The notes under the pieces: generated by a model
The model's database searches: none
The model's input: only the letters and a program-made list of their open reading frames with translations
What the model was told of the DNA's origin: nothing
Origin: Arion vulgaris
Lineage: Eukaryota > Mollusca > Gastropoda > Stylommatophora > Arionidae
Assembly: GCA_020796225.1 (NCBI GenBank)
Contig: CM036756.1
Span: 43,457,398-43,521,397, forward strand
DNA: 64,000 bases
Direction: 5' to 3'
In this document: piece by piece, positions 21,030-31,517 of the stretch
Layout: every line of letters begins with the position of its first letter
Position numbering within the stretch: position 1 is the stretch's first letter
Translations under genes and position numbers: made by a program

Positions 21030-24000
21030 ATCAAAATAAACAAGAAAAGACGATATCAAACACAACTGCTTTAAAACATCAAAATAAACAAGAAAGACGA
21101 CATCAAACACAACTGCTTTAAAACATCAAAATAAACAAGAAAAGACGACATCAAACAACTGCTATAAAACATCAAAATCAACAAGAAAAGACGACATCAA
21201 ACAACTGCTATAAAACATCAAAATAAACAAGAAAGACGACATCAAACACAACTGCTTTAAAACATCAAAATAAACAAGAAAGACGACATCAAACACAACT
21301 GCTATAAAACATCAAAATAAACAAGAAAAGACAACATCAAACAACTGCTATAAAACATCACAATAAACAAGAAAAGACGACATCAAACACAACTGCTATA
21401 AAACATCACAATAAACAAGAAAGACGACATCAAACACAACTGCTATAAAACATCAAAATAAACGAGAAAGACGACATCAAACACAACTGCTATAAAACAT
21501 CAAAATAAACAAGAAAAGACAACATCAAACAACTGCTATAAAACATCACAATAAACAAGAAAAGACAACATCAAACAACTGCTATAAAACATCAAAATAA
21601 ACAAGAAAAGACAACATCAAACACAACTGCTATAAAACATCAAAATAAACAAGAAAAGACGACATCAAACACAACTGCTATAAAACATCAAAATAAACAA
21701 GAAAGACGACATCAAACACAACTGCTATAAAACATCAAAATAAACAAGAAAAGACAACATCAAACACAACTGCTATAAAACATCAAAATAAACAAGAAAG
21801 ACGACATCAAACACAACTGCTATAAAACATCAAAATAAACAAGAAAGACGACATCAAACACAACTGCTTTAAAACATCAAAATAAACAAGAAAAACAACA
21901 TCAAACACAACTGCTATAAAACATCAAAATAAACAAGAAAAGACAACATCAAACACAACTGCTATAAAACATCAAAATAAACAAGAAAAACAACATCAAA
22001 CACAACTGCTTTAAAACATCACAATAAACAAGAAAAGACAACATCAAATAACTGCTATAAAACATCAAAATAAACTAGAAAGACGACATCAAACACAACT
22101 GCTTTAAACATCAAAATAAACAAGAAAAGACGATATCAAACACAACTGCTTTAAAACATCAAAATAAACAAGAAAGACGACATCAAACACAACTGCTTTA
22201 AAACATCAAAATAAACAAGAAAAGACGACATCAAACAACTGCTATAAAACATCAAAATAAACAAGAAAAGACGACATCAAACAACTGCTATAAAACATCA
22301 AAATAAACAAGAAAGACGACATCAAACACAACTGCTTTAAAACATCAAAATAAACAAGAAAGACGACATCAAACACAACTGCTATAAAACATCAAAATAA
22401 ACAAGAAAAGACAACATCAAACAACTGCTATAAAACATCACAATAAACAAGAAAAGACGACATCAAACACAACTGCTATAAAACATCACAATAAACAAGA
22501 AAGACGACATCAAACACAACTGCTATAAAACATCAAAATAAACAAGAAAGACGACATCAAACACAACTGCTATAAAACATCAAAATAAACAAGAAAAGAC
22601 AACATCAAACAACTGCTATAAAACATCACAATAAACAAGAAAAGACGACATCAAACACAACTGCTATAAAACATCAAAATAAACAAGAAAAGACAACATC
22701 AAACACAACTGCTATAAAACATCAAAATAAACAAGAAAAAGACGACATCAAACACAACTGCTATAAAACATCAAAATAAACAAGAAAGACGACATCAAAC
22801 ACAACTGCTATAAAGCATCAAAATAAACAAGAAAAGACAACATCAAACAACTGCTATAAAACATCACAATAAACAAGAAAAGACGACATCAAACACAACT
22901 GCTATAAAACATCAAAATAAACAAGAAAAGACAACATCAAACAACTGCTATAAAACATCAAAATAAACAAGAAAGACGACATCAAACACAACTGCTATAA
23001 AACATCAAAATAAACAAGAAAAGACGACATCAAACACAACTGCTATAAAACATCACAATAAACAAGAAAGACGACATCAAACACAACTGCTATAAAACAT
23101 CAAAATAAACAAGAAAAGACAACATCAAACACAACTGCTATAAAACATCAAAATAAACAAGAAAAGACAACATCAAACACAACTGCTATAAAACATCAAA
23201 ATAAACAAGAAAGACGACATCAAACACAACTGCTATAAAACATCAAAATAAACAAGAAAAGACGACATCAAACACAACTGCTATAAAACATCAAAATAAA
23301 CAAGAAAGATGACATCAAACACAACTGCTATAAAACATCAAAATAAACAAGAAAAGACATCAAACAACTGCTATAAAACATCAAAATAAACAAGAAAAGA
23401 CAACATCAAACACAACTGCTATAAAACATCAAAATAAACAAGAAAAGACGACATCAAACACAACTGCTATAAAACATCAAAATAAACAAGAAAGACGACA
23501 TCAAACACAACTGCTATAAAACATCAAAATAAACAAGAAAAGACAACATCAAACACAACTGCTATAAAACATCAAAATAAACAAGAAAGACGACATCAAA
23601 CACAACTGCTATAAAACATCAAAATAAACAAGAAAGACGACATCAAACACAACTGCTTTAAAACATCAAAATAAACAAGAAAAACAACATCAAACACAAC
23701 TGCTATAAAACATCAAAATAAACAAGAAAAGACAACATCAAACACAACTGCTATAAAACATCAAAATAAACAAGAAAAACAACATCAAACACAACTGCTT
23801 TAAAACATCACAATAAACAAGAAAAGACAACATCAAACAACTGCTATAAAACATCAAAATAAACAAGAAAGACGACATCAAACACAACTGCTTTAAACAT
23901 CAAAATAAACAAGAAAGACGACATCAAACACAACTGCTTTAAAACATCAAAATAAACAAGAAAGACGACATCAAACACAACTGCTTTAAAACATCAAAAT

Positions 24001-24610
24001 AAACAAGAAAGACGACATCAAACACAACTGCTTTAAAACATCAAAATAAACAAGAAAGACGACATCAAACACAACTGCTTTAAAACATCAAAATAAACAA
24101 GAAAGACGACATCAAACACAACTGCTATAAAACATCAAAATAAACAAGAAAAGACAACATCAAACACAACTGCTTTAAAACATCAAAATAAACAAGAAAG
24201 ACGACATCAAACACAACTGCTTTAAAACATCAAAATAAACAAGAAAGACGACATCAAACACAACTGCTATAAAACATCACAATAAACAAGAAAAGACAAC
24301 ATCAAACACAACTGCTTTAAAACATCACAATAAACAAGAAAAGACGACATCAAACACAACTGCTATAAAACATCAAAATAAACAAGAAAAGACAACATCA
24401 AACACAACTGCTATAAAACATCAAAATAAACAAGAAAAGATGACATCAAACACAACTGCTATAAAACATCAAAATAAACAAGAAAAGACAACATCAAACA
24501 CAACTGCTATAAAACATCAAAATAAACAAGAAAGACGACATCAAACACAACTGCTTTAAAACATCAAAATAAACAAGAAAAGAAGACATCAAACACAACT
24601 GCTATAAAAC
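21030..24610 (+). repeat. Satellite array, 46-49 bp unit, roughly 75 copies
   Basis: The unit is AAACATCAAAATAAACAAGA then AAGACGACATCAAACACAAC then TGCTATAA. Variants GACAACATC, ATCACAATAAAC, TGCTTTAA and loss of CA in AAACAACTGC recur in ordered blocks. A stretch starting at the rare CGATATC variant (21051) is repeated at 22131 with only a few differences over about 490 bp, so the array has higher-order structure. It fills most of intron 6 of gene A. Confidence 0.95.
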
Positions 24611-24835
24611 AGATATCATATGGAATGTCTGACTTGAGCTCATTAAATTACAGTAGAAGTACGTGAAGAAAGAGATTTTCTCTGGTATTCCATAGTATTC
24701 CATAGTATTCCATATTTTCGTCCGTTTCAAAAACTCATTTGTTATGGTATCTGGCCAGAAAATATGCAGGATTCTTCTTAAACATTTGTAACATATCTCT
24801 CTCGCAATCCCGAACATGTGTAATATATAATAGAC
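24611..24835 (-). mobile_element. LINE RT fragment
   Basis: Minus-strand peptide REICYKCLRRILHIFWPDTI and, separately, WNTMEYYGIPEKI match the RT C-terminal LRKI...W.D.ITN and RYYGIPEKI phrases. The order is rearranged, so this is at least two joined scraps. Confidence 0.5.
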
Positions 24836-25030
24836 CTTATCTCTCGAGATATTTCCACTCAGAGATCATCCCATCTCACTATATTGTACACACACAAGAA
24901 TGTTAGTCTTCTGGGTTTGACTAAAATCTGTAGCATTCCATCCCAAAATGAGAAAGAAAAAACAGTGAAAACTAATATTTCCATGAACAGTCATTATAGT
25001 AATCACTCTTATTCTGTTCTATTATTTCAG

Positions 25031-25275
25031 GTCAAACTGTATTCAATGGCTTCTTCAACCGCTTAGAAAACCCAGACCCAAACACAGCAAAATGTTTTAC
25101 TAAGGATGGTTGGTTTAACACAGAAGATATTGGATATTTCGATGAGTCTGGGAATATCTACATCATTGGTCGAACGAAAGACACTATCATATATGGTGCT
25201 GCAGTATTATACCCGGGGTGGCTGGAGGCTAAAATACTGACCCATCCAGACATTTTGGACGCATGTGTTGTACCT
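25031..25275 (+). CDS. Gene A exon 7: A7 and A8 motifs
   Basis: Acceptor CTATTATTTCAG precedes 25031 and donor CCT|GTAAAT follows 25275. It is 245 nt (2 + 81 codons), ending in phase 0. It encodes the A7 region GWFNTEDIGYFDESGNIYII and A8 GRTKDTIIYGAAVLYPGWLE, then ILTHPDILDACVVP. In most family members A7 reads (S/T)GD; here it is TED, keeping the Asp that contacts the ribose. A8 marks the hinge to the mobile C-terminal domain, which starts here. Using the 98-codon exon 1 of gene B, this is residues 396-476. Confidence 0.92.
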
Positions 25276-25483
25276 GTAAATATGAATTTTTTTCTATATT
25301 GCTAATTTTGTTGCTGCAATCTTGTTTTGTTGTATCTGTGTATATTTTCGTCTTATTTTTTTAGTCTCTTAACCTCGGAAATGACGTGGTAACCTTACGT
25401 TCTTGTTGTTGGGTCGATTGTAATGTATATGTTGATTTGAGCTCACACATAACATATTTTTTTTTACGTTTTCCTATCTTCCG
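25276..25483 (+). other. Intron 7 of gene A, start
   Basis: Nothing recognised apart from a T-rich run. Confidence 0.4.
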
Positions 25484-25722
25484 TGTGTGTCTTTGGCTTA
25501 GCGATAGTGAGCTCGATCATAATCTAAGACTACCCTGTTCAAACTCCGCAACGGGCAATTTGGGAGCAAATTTGTTCCCGTTGATTTTTCAGAGCTGTAA
25601 AATAGACATAGCTTTCGAGAAAGCAGTAACAAACTATTGAATTTATAAGTGGTGTCTAGAAAATCAGCGACTCGTCTACTGTACGTCATGTAAGGAGATA
25701 TGTCACGATTTTATTTTCATAT
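25484..25722 (+). mobile_element. SINE S3, copy b
   Basis: tRNA-like head GGCTTAGCGATAGTGAGCTC with box B-like GTTCAAACTCC, body AGCAGTAACAAACTATTGAA, TAAGTGGTGTCTAGAAAATC, and 3' end TATGTCACGATTTTATTTTC. It matches the copies at 26596 and 60042. Confidence 0.8.
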
Positions 25723-25919
25723 ATCTTCCACCTGTTATCATCACGCTCTTAGCTCAGATCTTTTACCGTTGCAGACACTGATCGTCATTAATCGTGTTCC
25801 AGTTATGGACGTAAAATAACCCTCGTGAGTTGAGAAATCTATATATATGAATAGTATGGACAGCCGCAGCGCAGCCAAATTAATTTAAAAAATTTTTTTT
25901 AAATAAAATTCTTACACAT

Positions 25920-26000
25920 TTTCACCATCCTCAAACTTACTTCGGGGACCTACGCCGTTGCTGCAGAGTTCGTGCACTGTCGCTGAAATCTATCCGTGTA
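25920..26000 (+). mobile_element. Possible SINE S5 fragment
   Basis: A short match to the S5 body (GTTGCTGCAGAGTTCGTGCA). Too short to be sure. Confidence 0.3.
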
Positions 26001-26183
26001 AGAAAGAGATATAAAATGTATGCTTATTCACCGAAATTCAATGATGACAGTCGTATCAATCATTCTGCTGTTAAAAACTAATTTTGATTCCTATGTTATA
26101 AACTATGATATATATATGTTTATAACAATAAGAATAAGCTCCGTTACAATTATCTGTTTTTCAAATGTTTTTTTATTTCCTAG

Positions 26184-26336
26184 GTTACAGATCCGGTACT
26201 GTACCACAACATCTGCGCATGTGTAAAAGTAGCAGAAAGAAGTGGTCTTTCGGAAGAAAAAGTAAAGCAATTTTGTGAGAAAATATTCCTCTCAGATTTG
26301 GAGAGTGAGGGGACACCTATGCCCAAGTATTTTATG
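26184..26336 (+). CDS. Gene A exon 8: C-terminal domain
   Basis: Acceptor TTTATTTCCTAG precedes 26184 and donor TTTATG|GTAATT follows 26336. It is 153 nt, exactly 51 codons, phase 0 on both sides. It encodes VTDPVLYHNICACVKVAERS then KVKQFCEKIFLSD and PMPKYFM, the small C-terminal domain that rotates between the adenylation and thioesterification steps in this superfamily. Confidence 0.88.
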
Positions 26337-26595
26337 GTAATTCTAGAACAAATTGAAAGTCAATCATGAGAAGTGGTTCTATTTTTTTAAATAGTTATTG
26401 TAATAATATCCCATTAGTAAAATCAGACACATACTCATTTTTCAAAACAATGTCCAAACACTATGCATGCTGATAGTTCCTGTTTGTCGCTGGCTACATA
26501 TGCTCTTAAGATGTCCTCTGATATTAAATCTTCCTGTTCATACCAAACAAGATTCAAAATTCTTGTATTTTTTATATTGGAAAGTCGTCATCATT

Positions 26596-26850
26596 GTGGG
26601 CGTCTGTGGCTTAAGCGGTAATGAGCTCGATTACAACACAAGTGTAACTGGTTCAAACACTGCGGCGGGCAGTTTAGAAGCAAATTTGATCCCATGGTAA
26701 CGAGCGGCAAAAATAGATCCCACTTTTCAGCTAGCAATGGCAAACTATTGAAAGTATAAGTGGTGCCTAAATAAATCAATTACTCGTTTACTCTGGTTGA
26801 TTGTGACGTCTTGTAAAGGATATGACACGGTTTTGTGTATCATTGAAACT
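26596..26850 (+). mobile_element. SINE S3, copy c, running into a tandem array
   Basis: The head GTGGCTTAAGCGGTAATGAG, box B-like TGGTTCAAACACTG and the AGTATAAGTGGTGCCTAAAT body are clear. The terminal segment TGGTTGATTGTGACGTCTTG is the first unit of the 58-bp array that follows. Confidence 0.82.
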
Positions 26851-27030
26851 GTGGTTGATTGTGACGTCTTGTAAAGGATATGACACGGTTTTGTGTATCA
26901 TTGAAACTGTGGTTGATTGTGACGTCTTGTAAAGGATATGACACGGTTTTGTTCATCATTGAAACTGTGGTTGATTGTGACGTCTTGTAAAGGATATGAC
27001 ACGGTTTTGTGTATCATTGAAACTGTGGTC
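26794..27030 (+). repeat. 58-bp tandem array (about 4 copies) made of SINE S3 3' end
   Basis: The unit TGGTTGATTGTGACGTCTTG, TAAAGGATATGACACGGTTT, TGTGTATCATTGAAACTG recurs every 58 bp starting inside the SINE. The equivalent single-copy sequence is the 3' end of S3 at 2043-2160 and 25680-25722. Confidence 0.9.
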
Positions 27031-27035
27031 TTTCA

Positions 27036-27480
27036 GTCATTTTAGTATGTCCAAATTGTCCATACAAAACAAAACTACTGTCCAACTTGTCCATACAAAG
27101 CAAAACTACTGTCCCAATTTTCCATACAAAATAAAACTACTGTCCAACTTGTCCATACAAAACAAAACTACTGTCCCACTTGTCCATTCAAAACAAAACT
27201 ACTGTACCACATGTCAATACAAAACAAAACTACTGTCCCACTTGTCCATACAAAACAAAACTACTGTCCCACTTGTCCATACAAAACAAAACTACTGTCC
27301 CACATGTAAATACAAAACAAAACAATTGTCCCACATGTAAATACAAAACAAAACGACTGTCCCACATGTAAATACAAAACGACTGTCCCACATGTAAATA
27401 CAAAACAAAACAATTGTCCCACATGTAAATACAAAACAAAACTACTGTCCCACATGTAAATACAAAACAAAACGACTATT
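27036..27480 (+). repeat. 31-bp tandem array, about 14 copies
   Basis: The unit is CTTGTCCATACAAAACAAAA then CTACTGTCCCA, shifting in the right half to CACATGTAAATACAAAACAA types. It starts within a few bases of the 58-bp array. Open frames in both orientations are artefacts. Confidence 0.92.
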
Positions 27481-28806
27481 TCTACAACTAAACATTCTTG
27501 TTTGTAGCGAAACATATGGATGTAATGGTCACTCTCAGCCGAACTCTATTTTAGACAGTCTTCATCAGCTCTGCACTTGATGCTTCCACCTCTCTGATAT
27601 TCTCGTCTATTGTTCTTTGTCATATATTCTTTGACCTTCTCATTCTTCTTTATCTCTGTGAGCTACAGTCAAATTATTGTCTGGTTAGGTTGAGTGGTTG
27701 TTGTCTGTACTTGTTCTCGAAACAATAGTGTTTATATATAGTTTATATAGTTTAACAATAGTGTTAAAATTTAGGCCTTTTTCTAAAACGATTATGTGTC
27801 TGACATTTGTCAACCTTGTCATGAAGACCAAATGAGTTTATACAGTGCAAACTTGAGTACTGTTAGATCAAATTTTAACTTGTGATAGTCATCATGAAGA
27901 TTTAATTGAAGGTAATAGTGACATTTTATTGTTTATGGAATGCAGTATCCATAGATGTAATTCTGTCTAATGTAGTAATTGCATCCAAAGAATGGGCGTT
28001 TCACATTCCTAATACAAGTCATTTATATAATAAAAATAATATTTTGAGTTGTATCATTCTCAATATCTTCCATAATAATAGAGTAGGATGTGTGTAATAT
28101 GTTATAAGTAACCATCAATATTTTTCTACAAGTAAATACGTTAGGTAGTTTGGCTTTATCTTGGTATGCTAATTTTGTTTTGGAATTTCCATTTGTTGAC
28201 ATTAGACATGTCCGTACTAAAAGTGAATGTCATTAAAAACTACTGAACCTTGTTATATGAAACTTATAGAGTATGTTCACACATAGATTATCTTCATTTA
28301 ACTGCTACTTTTTGAAACATCTATCAATTTTAAGATGTAACATACACCTATGAGTAAAAATATTTTGTGTACGATTTGTAGTTTTTTTCAAAATAGTCAT
28401 GCTACAGTGATCTAATTGTCTCAAACGTATATCACACTGATGTGAAATATTATTATATTAATGTATTCTACATCCAATTAGCAACAATTTAATATATAAT
28501 ATGTCATACTTTAGCGGAACTTAACTAGAGTTATAAAGATTTAAACTACTTGATATTGAATGTTAAATTTGAATTGCAAAATAAATGCGTCCAGAGGTCA
28601 AAATAATGACAGAGTGAAAGGGTCAAATCGTGTTCTGATTCATAAATGATCAGTTCTGGTAATCTGATATAGAATATGAAGCAGAGATATCTGTTGTTGA
28701 ATATCTTCAGGTTCAATGTGATGTTCCTGATCTCAACACAAACTGAATAGCAGTAGATTCGATTTATATTTATGTGTAGTATTCTAAACTTGGACGATAT
28801 CTTTAA
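27481..28806 (+). other. Intron 8 of gene A, unannotated
   Basis: AT-rich. I see no gene, SINE or LINE signature. About 28480-28620 (CATACTTTAGCGGAAC, TAAACTACTTGATATTGAAT, GCAAAATAAATGCGT) matches 42290-42420, so it contains an unnamed dispersed repeat. Confidence 0.5.
28485..28620 (+). repeat. Dispersed repeat shared with 42285-42420
   Basis: The two loci share ATATAATATGTCATACTT, TTTAAACTACTTGATATTGA, TTGCAAAATAAATGCGT and ACAGAGTGAAAGGGT with few differences. Type unknown; same orientation. Confidence 0.75.
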
Positions 28807-28814
28807 TATAAGAA

Positions 28815-28989
28815 ACGCCCGCTTGCCTATCGTGTTTCTAGCGCATTGGACGACATGTGACAAGCCCACTGTGAGTGCGGTTCAATTCCGCGGGCTGGCA
28901 GAAAGGCCACAGGTTCTCCAGATTTAAGGTGTTCGGGGCACCGAACCGAAGAGCTGAAAGCTCAAGTGCTTCTGGATCTAACAAAAAAT
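28815..28989 (+). mobile_element. SINE S1, copy c
   Basis: Head TTTCTAGCGCATTGGACGAC, box B-like GGTTCAATTCC, body GGCACCGAACCGAAGAGCTG and end CTTCTGGATCTAACAAAAAA. Flanked by TATAAGAA at 28807-28814 and 28990-28997, a likely 8-bp target duplication. Confidence 0.85.
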
Positions 28990-29129
28990 TATAAGAAGCA
29001 TCTTCAAGAAATGCAGAGCACAATATTTTATTTCCCTGTTTTATGTTCACGATGATGATCACTATAAAGATATTTTTAGATTGTACTGGTTGATGTACAG
29101 TATTTCTATTAGTTTCTCATATTACTTAC

Positions 29130-29137
29130 TTCTCTCT

Positions 29138-29189
<52 letters not shown>
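29130..29189. repeat. (TC)n microsatellite
   Basis: About 30 dinucleotide units, in intron 8 of gene A about 140 bp before the last exon. Confidence 0.95.
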
Positions 29190-29190
<1 letters not shown>

Positions 29191-29325
29191 ATTCTTCATC
29201 ACTGTAGTCTGATGTTGGAATCTAAGATTGGTGATAACAAAATAGTGTTGCTCCGAGTAACCCTAATCTCTTTTCTCTTTATTACTGAGATTTTTAGTAA
29301 GTATATAATTATCTTTACTCCCCAG

Positions 29326-29427
29326 ATTATGGACAACTTCCCCAAAACATCAACAGGCAAGCCAGACAAACGATTATTGACTAAAATGGCGGAGGAGAAA
29401 TTTCGTGTCAATGAAAACAAACTATAA
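29326..29427 (+). CDS. Gene A exon 9 (last): A10 motif with catalytic lysine, stop
   Basis: Acceptor CTCCCCAG precedes 29326; the frame runs 33 codons to TAA at 29425-29427. It encodes IMDNFPKTSTGKPDKRLLTK, the A10 motif, whose lysine in TGK is the adenylation lysine of the family (position 539 if exon 1 has 98 codons), and ends ENKL. The last three codons and the stop lie inside an 84-bp tandem triplication continuing into the 3' UTR. The open frame extending upstream to 29212 is intronic. Confidence 0.9.
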   Translation: MMDNFPKTSTGKPDKRLLTKMAEEKFRVNENKL

Positions 29428-29675
29428 ACAGACAGCAACGACATTTATTTCATATATGAATTCGTTCTTCATTAAGATATGAAAGTCAAAGGAAATCAAA
29501 ACAAACTATAAACAGACAGCAAAGACATTTATTTCATATATGAATTCGTTCTTCATTAAGATATGAAATTCAAAGGAAATCAAAGCAAACTATAAACAGA
29601 CAGCAACGACATTTATTTAATATATGAATTCGTTCTTCAGTAAGATATGAAAGTCAAAGGAGATCAAAACAAACA
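29414..29675 (+). repeat. 84-bp tandem triplication over stop codon and 3' UTR of gene A
   Basis: AAAACAAACTATAAACAGAC starts at 29414, 29498 and (one change) 29582. Each unit continues ATTTATTTCATATATGAATT and ends AAGTCAAAGGAAATC. The first unit contains the natural stop. Confidence 0.95.
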
Positions 29676-29689
29676 CAAAGCTGAGAATC

Positions 29690-30112
29690 TTTCAATCAAA
29701 TGTGAAGTCAGTGCTGTTCTATGGCTCGAAACATGGAAGACAACAAAAGAAACCACCAGAAAACTACAGACCTTCATAAATGGATGATTACGTAGAAGAG
29801 AGGGACTGAGATGGTATGATAAGATTACTAACGAGGAACTCGGAGAAAGAACTAAGCAGATACCAGTGGAGAAAGAGCTACAGAGGAGACGCTGGCGGTG
29901 GATAGGACATACATTGAGAAGACCGACCGGAAGTATTACAAGACAGACCCTGTTTTGGAACCCGCGGGAAGGCCTAGACAGACATGGAGAAGAGAGCTGG
30001 AGGATGATATTAAAAAGATAGGTAAAACATGGAAAGAATTGGAAGGGATGGCAAGAGAGAGGAAGAACTGGAAGAAGTTTGTTGAAGACCTGTGCTCTGT
30101 TGGGAGTTGAAA
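29690..30112 (+). mobile_element. LINE 3' tail fragment
   Basis: Translation shows RRREGLRWYDKITNEELGER, KELQRRRWRWIGHTLRRPTG, then RPRQTWRRELEDDIKKIGKT and ARERKNWKKFVEDLC. RT C-terminal tail only, with frameshifts. Same tail type as 19390-19752 and 59460-59905. Confidence 0.82.
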
Positions 30113-30957
30113 GGCGATTTCGTTCTCATTACAAGTTTTTATAGAACTTGTTCGACTTTCTATGAAAATGGCTTATTCGTCTCTATATTCACATATTCAT
30201 TTAATTAATTATGTTTTCCAAATAATTGTTCATTGTCCATGCTTTATAACCACACCAAAGTAAGAGATAAATATAACACTTGATAATCCTCATCAATAGC
30301 TTATTGATATCTGTTTAGATGTTAGTAACTTGCTTATGTCACTGAATGTACCGTTGGACGTTGCTATTCTAGAGTAACTAACTAATGAGAAACTGATTCA
30401 AGAAACCAGAACAAGCTCCAATGAAACGCTAACGTCTAGAAAGACATTAATTTGGGATACATTCAGAATATAACAAATGTACAACAAAGCGGGTTTTATT
30501 CTGGAAACCACAAGAAATATAAACAATAGATAAACTGTAACAAATATCTGAAAAGAACACATGAAAGAGATAAGATAGTGATGTGTGAAAGATAATGCAA
30601 AGATTAGAATGGCGTATGTTTTTTTTTTTTTTTGAGGATCTGTCGGAAGAAGTTGAGAGGATGGATAAGGGGGATATTCTTCGGTCTCTTCGAGACTCTC
30701 TGTTGGATGAGGACACTAATATCGATGTTGAATCGATCAAGCGATTTAAGCAGTTTGGAGTTACCCGTTGTTCAAGTCGAACTGGATGCCTGAGAGGCAG
30801 AGTGAGAGGTGTGTTTAATCAGTGAGCCACAGGAACCATCAGTATGCATACTCTTCGATATCTGTTGGGGAGACTGAGCACCTATGGGTCTGCCCGGAGT
30901 GCAATGACGTCAGTTTAGTAACCAATAACCTTTAGTCACTACTGGAATAGCTGGGTG
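30113..30957 (+). other. Intergenic, unassigned; open frame 30595-30825
   Basis: No recognised family. From 30618 a T-run precedes a 60-codon acidic stretch (EDLSEEVERMDKGDILRSLR) that reads like genuine protein but has no upstream context, so it could be a reverse-oriented poly-A insertion beside old coding debris. About 30868-30935 resembles 16975-17040. Confidence 0.35.
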
Positions 30958-31515
30958 TTTCAAAATTGGGGTAAGCTGGTATGTAATGTTGTTGGCTTGC
31001 TGGATTCTAGTTTCGATCTCTCTGTCCAGTCTACTATCAGATGTGAAGATACTTCCAAGGTATTTGAATTCTCACCTGCTTTAGCGTTTGGTCATTTATT
31101 TTTATGTTGATATCTTTATGTTCTCTGCTTATAGTCATGACTTTCTGTCTTTTGAATATTGATCTTCATGTTGTATTTGAGGCAGCTATTGTTGAGTAAG
31201 TTTATGTGTTCTTGAAGCTGTTCAATATTATAATGGAATATACACTGGTCGTCAGCAAAGAGCAGTTCATTTTGTTGGTCTGCGTTGAGTGATGCTTCAT
31301 CTATTTTGGTGATACTATCTATGTATATAATAAAGAGGAGAGGTGATAAAACACATCCTTGCCGTACTCCTGATGTTACTGGAAACCAATTTGTGAGTCC
31401 GGCGCTTGTTCGTATGGCACTTTCACTTTCTATATATATGGCTCTAACACAGTCTAGCAGTGTTCCTTTTATTCCGTAGTTTTCGAGAACATCCCATAAT
31501 ATGTCTCTGTTCTTC
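30958..31515 (-). mobile_element. LINE RT core fragment, family F3
   Basis: Minus strand: NRDILWDVLENYGIKGTLL, PVTSGVRQGCVLSPLLF, catalytic FADDQC, then a decayed KYLGS region. It lacks the RT fingers and the C-terminal tail. Its 5' edge coincides with the point where the neighbouring copy (31518-32325) has lost its core. Confidence 0.8.
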
Positions 31516-31517
31516 TT

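Larger units (their letters stand above)
1..29427 (+). other. Gene A: acyl-CoA synthetase-like (ANL superfamily), exons 2-9, 5' end off-window
   Basis: This is a multi-exon gene. Exons lie at 3597-3805, 8597-8817, 11152-11396, 17274-17367, 20348-20467, 25031-25275, 26184-26336 and 29326-29427. All introns are GT-AG and all phases join without a break, giving 462 residues plus stop; with a 98-codon exon 1, as in gene B, the full protein would be 560 aa. ANL enzymes adenylate a carboxylate with ATP and pass the acyl group to CoA. The visible core motifs are A3 (TSGSTGYSK), A5 (YGSTE), A7 (TED), A8 (GRTKD) and A10 (TSTGKPDKR). Exon 1 is not in the window: sequence from about 95 to 620 aligns to the start of intron 1 of gene B, so exon 1 should end shortly upstream. 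The substrate cannot be read from sequence; ACSF2-like fatty acyl-CoA ligase is the best family guess, and a luciferase-like or 4CL-like relative is possible. Confidence 0.85.

Noticed and set aside
27036..27480. Repeat-encoded proteins on both strands
   Set aside because: A 31-bp array gives short staggered open frames; no start context or conservation.
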